Shown: in pieces, positions 14,947 through 20,735 of the stretch
Layout of the letters: every line of letters starts with the position of its first letter
Position numbering within the stretch: position 1 is the stretch's first letter
Assembly (NCBI GenBank): GCA_041497995.1
Contig: JBGQHM010000076.1
Coordinates: 1-20,735 of the forward strand
Length of the DNA: 20,735 bases
Origin: DATKMS01 sp041497995
GTDB lineage: Bacteria; Desulfobacterota; Binatia; HRBIN30
Reading direction: 5' to 3'
The notes under the pieces: model-generated
What the model saw: only the letters and a program-made list of their open reading frames with translations
The model's database searches: none
What the model was told of the DNA's origin: nothing
Program-made: the position numbers and the translations under genes

Positions 14947-15555
14947 TTACGTCGTGGGCCGCCAGGCGTTGAGGAAGGCCTGGGCGCGCTCCCACTCTTC
15001 GGCGCTGATGGCGCTGGTCGCGCGCAGGTAGCCGAGGAGCTCGCGAATCTTGAGGACGCTGTGCAGCCGCAGCCCGGCAGCCGCCAGCGCCTGCGCCCCC
15101 GACTGCTCCCGATCGACCAACACGAGAACGTCCTCGACCACCAAGCCGGCCTCGCGCAACGGGGCGATGGCTTCGATCTTGGCGCCGCCCGTGGTGATGA
15201 CATCGTCGATCACCAGCGCCCGATCGCCAGCGGCGAAGACGCCTTCCACCTGGCGCTTCGTGCCGTAGGCCTTCGCTTCCTTGCGCGGGTAGATGAGCGG
15301 GCGGCCGCTCTCGATCGACATTGCAACAGCCAAGGGCAGACCTGCGTACGGGATGCCCGCCAGGCAGTCGAACGTCAGCGGCGCGGCGGCGCTCAACATG
15401 GCCTGCGCCACCCGCCGCAGCACCAGTGGATGCCCGATGATGCCGCGGAGATCGATGTAGATCGGCGACGTGGTGCCGTCCTTGAGGGTGAACGCACCGA
15501 AACGCACTGCACCGATGCGATGCAGCTCGACGGCTAGGGCAGCTCGCTCGTCCAC
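14947..15555 (-). CDS. pyrE: Orotate phosphoribosyltransferase
   Basis: 202 residues. Converts orotate and PRPP to OMP in pyrimidine synthesis. The PRPP-binding loop ALVIDDVITTGG is at about 113-124, the orotate-binding start FTLKDGTTSPIYIDLRG at 22-38, and the flexible-loop region YPRKEAKAYGTKRQVEG at about 89-105, all normal for the family. Length is normal. The start is a GTG at 15555, chosen because it gives the usual N-terminus (short helix before FGAFTLKDG) and lies just after the stop of the beta-propeller gene (17-base gap); no ATG is suitable and the ribosome site is poor. Followed by the M16 peptidase gene after 52 bases. Confidence 0.95.
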   Translation of the reverse strand: MDERAALAVELHRIGAVRFGAFTLKDGTTSPIYIDLRGIIGHPLVLRRVAQAMLSAAAPLTFDCLAGIPYAGLPLAVAMSIESGRPLIYPRKEAKAYGTKRQVEGVFAAGDRALVIDDVITTGGAKIEAIAPLREAGLVVEDVLVLVDREQSGAQALAAAGLRLHSVLKIRELLGYLRATSAISAEEWERAQAFLNAWRPTT

Positions 15556-15572
15556 GCGATGACCGTTGCGTT

Positions 15573-17423
15573 CTACCGCACCCGCCGGCGGCGCTGGCGT
15601 GCTGTCCAGAGGAGTAGCGGTACACCGAGCCCTGGTATCAGGCCCCAGTCGGCCACAGATTCCGACCCGGCGTCGATCCGACAACTGCACCCTCCACCTC
15701 CGCCACCACTGGGTGGCGCGGTCGTGCGCGTGGGCGTCTGCGTCGGGTTGAGCGGTGTCGGCGTGATCGTGCGGCTCGGAGTCGCTGTCGCCGTATTCGC
15801 ATGCGTGCCCGTCGCTGTCGGCGTCGGCGTGACGGTCAGCAGCGCGGTCGGGGTCGGCGTGGAACTCGGCGGGGTCACACACGCACACGTCATCGTAGGA
15901 GTGGGGGTGATGCTCAGAGGAGTGGTGGTGAGGGTCGCGCGCGGCGTACTCGTGAATGTCGGAGTGGCCGGCGGTGGAAGCACGGTTGGTGTCAGCGTCG
16001 GTGTGGCAGGTGGACCCGCCAGCGGGTTCGCTGCCGCGAAGCAGTCCGTAAAGCCGTTAGTGTCGTCGGGAACCAGATTCGTGGCATCGGACTGGAACAC
16101 CACCGTCGAGCCATCGGTGCTGATCTGCGGTGAGGTGCTATCACCGTTGGCTTGCTCCGCCGGAGAAGGGAGACTCACACGCGCGACGTTGCCGTCGGCG
16201 GTGTCGACCACGAAAATGTCCGTCTTGCCATTCGTGTCGTCCTCGACCAGGTTCGAGGCCGCCGACTGGAAGACAACGAACCGTCCGTCGTCGCTGATGC
16301 TCGGGAACTGGCTCGGGCCGTTGGCGCTGTCACCTGCGGCGCTCTTGCTCACGCGTGTCGTCGTCCCGGCCTCGCGGTCGCGGACAAAGATGTCCGTTGT
16401 GTTGTTCGTGTCGCTCTCGTCGAGGTTCGACGCGTCCGAAGCGAACGCGACGAAGCGTCCATCTGCACTGATCGCGACGGAGAAGCCTGCGGCCTGGCTC
16501 GGCCGGTTGGCTTGCTCGCCGCTGCTCGACACGCTGACGCGCTCAGTGGTCTGGGCGCAGCGGTCACGCACGAAGACGTCACGGAAGCCATTGGTGTCGC
16601 CGGGAATCAGATTCGAGGCGTCGGAATAGAAGGCCACGACACAGCCGTTGGCGCTGATTGCAGGCCCAGCGCTGGGGCCGTTGGCAGAATGCCCCGCTTG
16701 GCTGCCGACAGAAATCAGGCTCATCAGCTCGGTTGGATCGCCATTTGTGGCGCGGACGAAGACATCGTTGGTTTCGTTGTCGTCGTTGGGCACCAGATCG
16801 CCTGCCAGGGACGTGAAGGCGACGAGACCACCGTCGGCATTGACACTCGGCGGCAGGTCCGGTGCGCCACCCCCTCCCCTGAGATCTCCATGTTCATCAG
16901 GTACAAGCGTGAGCCCCGTCGTGGTTGCCTGCGTGCGGCTGTACACAAAGACATCCGGGCTGCGGTTGAAGTCTCCGATCAGGATGTTGGACGCCAATGA
17001 GCCGAAGGCGACGATGTCGCCGGCGTGATCCAATGCAGGTGGGAAGCTGTTGTCGTTCGTCTCAGTTCCCGGAATCTCGGCAAGACTGACGCGCTCCGTT
17101 AGCTGCTGCAGGCGGGCGCGGACAAAGATATCGACCTTTTGATTCAGGTCGCCGGCCACCAGATTCGATGCCTGCGACTTGAAACCGACGACCGACCCGT
17201 CTGCATTCGTGGCCGGCAACAGACTACGGTCGTTGCCTTGATCACCGTTGCTGGCGACGCTGATACGCTCGATGGTAGGCAGCGCTCCTCCGGTGGCGGG
17301 TTGCGGCGCGACCCCGGTGTAGAGAAGCCCCGCTCCCAGAACACCAGCGGCCCCTGCCACAGCGACGCTCTGCCAGCGTCCCAACCTCCCCAGGCCCCCG
17401 ATGTTCGTTCCCCTTCGCCGCAT
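15573..17423 (-). CDS. Exported seven-repeat beta-propeller protein with Thr/Pro linker and C-terminal sorting-like tail
   Basis: 616 residues; ATG at 17423 after AGGAGG (11 bases upstream). The N-terminus has an Arg start and a hydrophobic segment (about 18-38), a signal peptide or anchor. Residues about 51-460 hold seven repeats of about 58 residues of the TolB/PD40 kind, each with ERVS, (I/V)SADGRFVAFxSxASNL, DTN and DVFVRDR or close variants; seven units fit one closed seven-bladed propeller. The Asp-rich DTNG loops may bind calcium. A Thr/Pro-rich spacer (about 462-570) follows, then GGGGGGCSC (573-581), a short hydrophobic stretch WGLIPGLGVPLLLWTA, and RQRRRRVR at the end. That tripartite tail resembles MYXO-CTERM-type sorting signals. 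Ends 17 bases before pyrE. Likely displayed on the cell surface; ligand unknown. Confidence 0.88.
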   Translation of the reverse strand: MRRRGTNIGGLGRLGRWQSVAVAGAAGVLGAGLLYTGVAPQPATGGALPTIERISVASNGDQGNDRSLLPATNADGSVVGFKSQASNLVAGDLNQKVDIFVRARLQQLTERVSLAEIPGTETNDNSFPPALDHAGDIVAFGSLASNILIGDFNRSPDVFVYSRTQATTTGLTLVPDEHGDLRGGGGAPDLPPSVNADGGLVAFTSLAGDLVPNDDNETNDVFVRATNGDPTELMSLISVGSQAGHSANGPSAGPAISANGCVVAFYSDASNLIPGDTNGFRDVFVRDRCAQTTERVSVSSSGEQANRPSQAAGFSVAISADGRFVAFASDASNLDESDTNNTTDIFVRDREAGTTTRVSKSAAGDSANGPSQFPSISDDGRFVVFQSAASNLVEDDTNGKTDIFVVDTADGNVARVSLPSPAEQANGDSTSPQISTDGSTVVFQSDATNLVPDDTNGFTDCFAAANPLAGPPATPTLTPTVLPPPATPTFTSTPRATLTTTPLSITPTPTMTCACVTPPSSTPTPTALLTVTPTPTATGTHANTATATPSRTITPTPLNPTQTPTRTTAPPSGGGGGGCSCRIDAGSESVADWGLIPGLGVPLLLWTARQRRRRVR

Positions 17424-17497
17424 CCTTCAGTGCCTCCTCAGTCAGCCGGTCGCATAGCACAAGAGCCGGAGGCCCCACAAATGCGGAACTTCTTCAT

Positions 17498-17520
17498 TGA
17501 ATCAGTGATTCACTGAATCA
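17498..17520. promoter_or_regulatory. Overlapping palindromes, candidate operator
   Basis: TGAATCA, TGATTCA and TGAATCA follow each other with one base between them (period 8); TGATTCA is the reverse complement of TGAATCA, so two overlapping palindromes are formed. A fourth, degenerate unit TGACTCG follows at 17522. The site is 75 bases upstream of the beta-propeller start and just beyond the 3' end of the isochorismatase-family gene (stop at 17533). Loops of one base make a hairpin terminator unlikely; a protein-binding site is the better reading. Confidence 0.4.
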
Positions 17521-17532
17521 ATGACTCGATTC

Positions 17533-18090
17533 TCACTTGAGGAGCTTCTGTACTGCCTTGAACTCGGGCGCGGCAGCGCTTCTGACCCACTCCAGACAGG
17601 CCGTCTCCACCGTCGTCGGCACGGCTCCGGAGCCAATCATCTTGTCCCACCCCACGCGGTAGTCGTAGTCGAAGCGCGACGAGATGGCGTCGTACGGGAC
17701 ATGGACCTGATAGCCGCGGTCCAACAGGTCATGAACGGTTTGGTTGACGCACGCATGCGCTTCGATGCCGCACACCAGCACCTGCGTGCGACGGAGCTCG
17801 GATAGTGCGGCCGCAAAGGCAGGCTCACCGCAGCAGCTCAGTGACAGCTTCTCGATAGCCGACTGCGCGGCGGCCAGCCCCTCTGCGACCTCCGGCACGA
17901 GGTGCCCGAGTCCCTTCGGGTACTGCTCGGTTGCCAGAATCGGCACACCAACGATCCTCGCTGCATCGATGAGGCGGCGCACGCCGCGCATCATACGATC
18001 ATGCTCGACGGTCTTGCCGCGATAGGCTTCCTGCACGTCAATCACCACCAAGGCACTCTGGTTCCGATCTAGCATGCGTGGATGCGACAT
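17533..18090 (-). CDS. Isochorismatase-family cysteine hydrolase
   Basis: 185 residues. The catalytic triad of the family is visible: Asp18 in ALVVIDVQ, Lys81 in AIEKLSLSC and Cys114 in GIEAHACVNQTVHDLL. These small enzymes hydrolyse amides or related bonds (nicotinamide, isochorismate, carbamoyl compounds); the GIEAHACVNQT form with ATEQYPKGLGHLVP is that of YcaC/ISOC-like proteins of unknown substrate rather than of nicotinamidase. The ATG at 18090 is chosen because AGGAG lies 8 bases before it; a GTG at 18093 is possible. The ribosome site begins only 4 bases from the edge of mobile element copy 2 (18111-18288), so the gene depends on readthrough from the DUF4124 gene or on a promoter in the element. 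Confidence 0.92.
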   Translation of the reverse strand: MSHPRMLDRNQSALVVIDVQEAYRGKTVEHDRMMRGVRRLIDAARIVGVPILATEQYPKGLGHLVPEVAEGLAAAQSAIEKLSLSCCGEPAFAAALSELRRTQVLVCGIEAHACVNQTVHDLLDRGYQVHVPYDAISSRFDYDYRVGWDKMIGSGAVPTTVETACLEWVRSAAAPEFKAVQKLLK

Positions 18091-18110
18091 CACTCAGACT
18101 CCTCGACGAG

Positions 18111-18288
18111 GGCTGCGCCCAGCGTTTTTCTATGGACCGCTCCCGTTGGTCGTTATGGGCTGCCGTCGCAAAAAACTTGACTCAGGCGCAACAGGTTCTC
18201 ACTCGCAAGCGCCTAGCAGCTGTCGGACTTGCTAGCCAGCAGCGACCCATCGGGGAGCGGTCCATAGAAATGACGCTGACCGCAGGTC
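18111..18288. mobile_element. MITE-like non-coding element, copy 2, flanked by CGAG/CTAG
   Basis: 178 bases, related to copy 1 (12316-12490) in opposite orientation. Imperfect inverted repeats pair about 18119-18152 with 18244-18280; both contain CTATGGACCGCTCCC on their respective strands. The flanks are CGAG (18107-18110) and CTAG (18289-18292), a once-identical duplication with one change if the model from copy 1 holds. The centre shares CTTGACTCAGGCGC and CTGTCGGACTTG with the reverse complement of copy 1. It encodes no protein. It lies between the DUF4124 gene, whose TAG stop is in the CTAG, and the ribosome site of the isochorismatase-family gene. Confidence 0.78.
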
Positions 18289-18939
18289 CTAGCGGCGGAT
18301 CACTCGCGTCTCGCGCGGAAAACCGTGCGGCAGACCGCGTGGCAGGAACGGGTTCAGATCGACGCCGAGCGGCGGATGACCGAAGGGAGGAAACAAGCGC
18401 TCGTCGAAGACGAACGGGCCGGCACGATCGAGCGCAAATTGGTCTTGGAGGAGCATCCGCAAGGTCATGTGACGTGAGCGACCGCGGTCGAAGGACGTGG
18501 TGACGAACGGGTAGTACCCGGGATAGTAGTAGCCATCGTCGTACGGTGTGGGACTCGTTGCTTTGGCGATCGCCAGCGGCCCGTTGATCTGCACACCGCC
18601 ACCTCCACCGCCCGCGACGATGCCTGCCGCATCCAGCCCCCGTTGCAGGCCGCGGACGTACGCGTCCGACACTTCCTGTGATCGATCGTAGATAACCTCT
18701 GCCTCGCGGCGCGGCTCCGGCGCCTGCGGTGCGGACACTCCCGCCGGGTCGGCGGCACCGGCGGGCTGCCTGACCAACTCGTCAACCACCACACGGGTTG
18801 AACCCTCTTCCTCTTTGGGAACCTCGCCCTTCAGGTTGGTGTAGTGGCGGACACCGTCCGCGCCCTGCCACTCAATAATGTCAGCCGCAGCCGCACCCAA
18901 CCAACAGAACAGGATCGCAACCATGACCAAATGTTTCAT
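18289..18939 (-). CDS. Exported DUF4124-type protein
   Basis: 216 residues. A signal peptide (MKHLVMVAILFCWLGAAAA) is followed by IIEWQGADGVRHYTNL, the DUF4124 signature found at the N-terminus of many proteobacterial envelope proteins of unknown role. The rest is low in known motifs: a charged region, a Gly-rich run (VAGGGGGGVQING), a Tyr-rich stretch (DDGYYYPGYYPF) and a Pro/Arg-rich end (FPPFGHPPLGVDLNPFLPRG). Start ATG at 18939, only 12 bases after the lgt stop, without a strong ribosome site, suggesting coupling to lgt. The TAG stop lies in the CTAG flank of mobile element copy 2. Function unknown. Confidence 0.8.
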   Translation of the reverse strand: MKHLVMVAILFCWLGAAAADIIEWQGADGVRHYTNLKGEVPKEEEGSTRVVVDELVRQPAGAADPAGVSAPQAPEPRREAEVIYDRSQEVSDAYVRGLQRGLDAAGIVAGGGGGGVQINGPLAIAKATSPTPYDDGYYYPGYYPFVTTSFDRGRSRHMTLRMLLQDQFALDRAGPFVFDERLFPPFGHPPLGVDLNPFLPRGLPHGFPRETRVIRR

Positions 18940-18951
18940 AGCAAGTGGATC

Positions 18952-19728
18952 TTACGCCGCGGCCCCGGATGGAGCAACTGCCTCGTCACGCACCACGACG
19001 GCGCGACGCACCAGCACGATACCCAGGATCGCGAAACCGACGCTCATCCATTGCGCGGTCGTCAGCCCAACAATCCAGTCTGGATTGCGACGCACGAACT
19101 CGATCAAGAAGCGGACGATCGCCGACAGCACCAAGTAGCGCCCGAAGAGATCACCGGTCGGCGGGTTACGCAGGCGCCGCCGCCAGAGATAGGCGAAGAT
19201 CGCGAAGCAGGCGAGCATTTCGTAGACGGGCGCCGGGTGGACACGCTCGGTCGTCGGCACCACGCCGTCGGGATAGCTCATCCCCCACGGCAGCTCGGTG
19301 GGGACACCGTAGTCCCCGTCACCGGAGAGCTGGCAGCCGATGCGGCCGATGGCTAGGCCCATCGCCAGCGCGGGGGCGGCAATGTCGGCGAGTACCAAAA
19401 GCGAGATGTGCCGCCTGTACGCGAGCAGCGCAGCGGCGACGATGCCGCCGATGACGCCGCCGTACCACACCCACCCACTCGACGAGAGCAGAAAGCTCAG
19501 GGGATCCGCGGTGAAGTACTGCCACCCGGTTGGGATGAGGAAGAGGCGCGCACCAACCCATCCACCGATGTACGCGTACAGCGTAAGGTCATAGGCCAGA
19601 TCGACATCGTAGCCGCGGCGGACCACGTCGCTGCGCAGCAGCAGGAAGGCAACCAAGAACCCGGAGAAGGCCGCGGCCCAGAAGCTCGGTACGGCGAGCT
19701 CGCCGACATGAAAGAGGATCGGGCGCAT
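18952..19728 (-). CDS. lgt: Prolipoprotein diacylglyceryl transferase (Lgt family)
   Basis: 258 residues, about seven membrane helices. Lgt moves a diacylglyceryl group from phosphatidylglycerol to the lipobox Cys of prolipoproteins in the inner membrane. Visible family features: GGWVGARLF, WVWYGGVIGG (88-95), GRIGCQLSGDGDYG (128-141) and HPAPVYEM (164-171). The signature differs from the E. coli form: GRIGNFIN is GRIGCQLS here, and the Tyr in WYGG stands where E. coli has His. The GRIGC-DGDYG-P-LPWG version is one I recognise from other Lgt-annotated bacterial proteins, so I keep the name, with some doubt about substrate. Start ATG at 19728; ribosome site weak. First gene of lgt-DUF4124-(element)-isochorismatase. 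Confidence 0.9.
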   Translation of the reverse strand: MRPILFHVGELAVPSFWAAAFSGFLVAFLLLRSDVVRRGYDVDLAYDLTLYAYIGGWVGARLFLIPTGWQYFTADPLSFLLSSSGWVWYGGVIGGIVAAALLAYRRHISLLVLADIAAPALAMGLAIGRIGCQLSGDGDYGVPTELPWGMSYPDGVVPTTERVHPAPVYEMLACFAIFAYLWRRRLRNPPTGDLFGRYLVLSAIVRFLIEFVRRNPDWIVGLTTAQWMSVGFAILGIVLVRRAVVVRDEAVAPSGAAA

Positions 19729-19858
19729 CAGTTCGCCGAAGGTACCGCATGCCGTCTGGCAACGCTACCGACGACAACAGCTGAGCGTCGTCGATAGGCC
19801 TCGAGGCGTCATACGACGCACTCAGGCCGGCGGGCGCACCCGAGCTCGCGGTGCGATT

Positions 19859-19881
19859 GGGGCGGCCCGCTTGGCCGCCCC
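19859..19881 (-). terminator. Strong GC hairpin after the thrombospondin-repeat gene
   Basis: GGGGCGGCC (19859-19867) pairs perfectly with GGCCGCCCC (19873-19881) around a 5-base loop. It lies 33 bases after the TAG stop of the minus-strand gene at 19915 and before the lgt start region. No T-run follows on either strand, so termination strength is uncertain. Confidence 0.5.
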
Positions 19882-19914
19882 TTCGGTGACATGGAAGTGC
19901 GGACCGAGGTTTCT

Positions 19915-20735
19915 CTACTTCCGGCAGGTTGCCGAGGTGCCTCGACCGTGTACGTTACAGCTCGCTGTCTGGTCGCCACGGTCACGCCCGCCAACGGAGA
20001 GCGTCACCTGCACGCCCGTGGCGGCCAGCGGCGGCGCGAAGGTACGCTGCGGCGCCGTCACGAGTACGTCGAAGCCGTTCGCGACGCGCCGCTTCACCCG
20101 GAAACGAATGCTCTCCCCGGCACTACCGACGCAATCGACGCGGGATTGGAACTCGACACAGTGTGCTGCGACCACCACTATCGTCTCGGAACGTGTCAAG
20201 CCCGCACCAGTCACGCCGATCGTGAGGCCGTGCTGTAACGCTTGCCGCAACCCGGCGTCGCCCCCCAACTCGGTCGCATCGAACACGCCCTTGATTGTGA
20301 TGCGCCCGTTTGCGGTGCTGCCGGTCTTGGCGCGCAGCCCGACCCGCTTCAGGGTGAACGGCGTAGGCTCAGGAGGGTCGCACACATCGCCTTTCCCGTC
20401 GCCATCACCGTCGCTCTGCGCCGGGTTGAAGTCCTTGGGGCAGTTGTCGCAGACGTCGCCGACGCCATCGCCGTCGCCGTCCTTTTGATCCGCATTGGCG
20501 ACCGTCGGACAATTGTCGGCGCTGTCCGCGAAACCATCCCCATCACTGTCGGGGTTTGATGGGCTGATCGCGAAACAACCGGTATCCGCACCGTCGATCA
20601 GCCCGTCGCCGTCGTTGTCGATCCCATCGAAGCAGGTCGGGTCGCCTGGCGGGCCCTCCAGGACGGGGGTGACGACCGCGGTGCCGTCGGGCAGTAAGTC
20701 TACGAACGACTCCGACACCACGAACTCTTCCATGG
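19915..20735 (-). CDS. Exported thrombospondin type 3 repeat protein, C-terminal part, cut by window edge
   Basis: At least 273 codons; the frame is open at the window edge and the only Met near it (20733) is not followed by a signal peptide, so the true start lies outside. Calcium-binding thrombospondin type 3-like repeats fill the first third: DPTCFDGIDNDGDGLIDGAD, NPDSDGDGFADSADNCPTV, QKDGDGDGVGDVCDNCP and SDGDGDGKGDVCD. A PEPTPF linker leads to a beta-rich domain of about 150 residues with two likely disulfides (AAHCVEFQSRVDCVG, ASCNVHGRGTSATCRK) at the very end. Such repeats form rigid Ca-loaded rods in secreted or surface proteins. The terminal domain is not recognised. Confidence 0.85.
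   Translation of the reverse strand, partial: MEEFVVSESFVDLLPDGTAVVTPVLEGPPGDPTCFDGIDNDGDGLIDGADTGCFAISPSNPDSDGDGFADSADNCPTVANADQKDGDGDGVGDVCDNCPKDFNPAQSDGDGDGKGDVCDPPEPTPFTLKRVGLRAKTGSTANGRITIKGVFDATELGGDAGLRQALQHGLTIGVTGAGLTRSETIVVVAAHCVEFQSRVDCVGSAGESIRFRVKRRVANGFDVLVTAPQRTFAPPLAATGVQVTLSVGGRDRGDQTASCNVHGRGTSATCRK

Noticed and set aside
14895..15203. N-terminal extension of the M16 peptidase
   Set aside because: It overlaps pyrE in another frame and has no peptidase features; the ATG at 14894 gives the family's normal N-terminus.
15700..16040. Tandem DNA repeat or CRISPR-like array
   Set aside because: The repetitiveness comes from Thr/Pro codons of the linker; there are no constant repeats with unique spacers.
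15559..16629. Val/Gly-rich open frame on the plus strand opposite the propeller gene
   Set aside because: Its GVGVGV repeats are the reverse complement of the Thr/Pro-coding linker of the real gene.

Overview
This is a high-GC bacterial window from a Gram-negative organism, shown by a TonB-dependent receptor, an outer-membrane beta-barrel candidate, periplasmic haem-c motifs and Lgt. Secreted proteins with Cys-rich 'C..D.DC..G.C' modules, thrombospondin type 3 repeats, Thr/Pro-rich linkers and a Cys / hydrophobic / Arg C-terminal tail suggest an uncultured soil or groundwater lineage of the Binatota / deltaproteobacterial type. That placement is an impression from protein style only; no rRNA or tRNA gene is visible. 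The window is densely coded, and no stretch longer than about 290 bases lacks a gene.

Left part (1-7455): two paralogous secreted phosphoesterases of the phospholipase C / AcpA type, the first cut by the window edge, lie on the minus strand and bracket a plus-strand group. That group is a 662-residue Cys-rich exported protein, two small one-pass membrane proteins with a shared C-terminal motif, and a TonB-dependent receptor. Together they look like a cell-surface module that attacks a phosphorylated substrate outside the cell and imports a product. The substrate cannot be read from the sequence.

Middle (7621-12315, plus strand): a polytopic TMTC-like membrane protein with TPR repeats, a small cupin, a helical protein of unknown function, then a compact three-gene unit encoding a tetrahaem cytochrome c, a two-TM HAMP protein without an output domain, and an outer-membrane beta-barrel candidate. 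The last unit is the best candidate for an undescribed system (redox sensing or electron transfer across the envelope).

Right part (12491-20735, minus strand): read in transcription order from the right, an exported thrombospondin-repeat protein (cut by the edge); lgt, a DUF4124-type exported protein and an isochorismatase-family hydrolase; a seven-repeat beta-propeller protein with a putative C-terminal sorting tail; then pyrE, an M16 peptidase and dgt.

The most striking non-coding feature is a pair of related non-coding mobile elements of about 175 bp (12316-12490 and 18111-18288) in opposite orientation, with long terminal inverted repeats. Copy 1 is flanked on both sides by CTAG and copy 2 by CGAG/CTAG. 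In three of the four flanks the CTAG supplies the TAG stop codon of the adjacent gene. Removing copy 1 plus one CTAG rebuilds a tail-to-tail gene pair whose stop codons overlap inside one CTAG. Removing copy 2 rebuilds a tight operon. The data fit a MITE that inserts at CTAG with a 4-bp target duplication and so lands harmlessly on stop codons.
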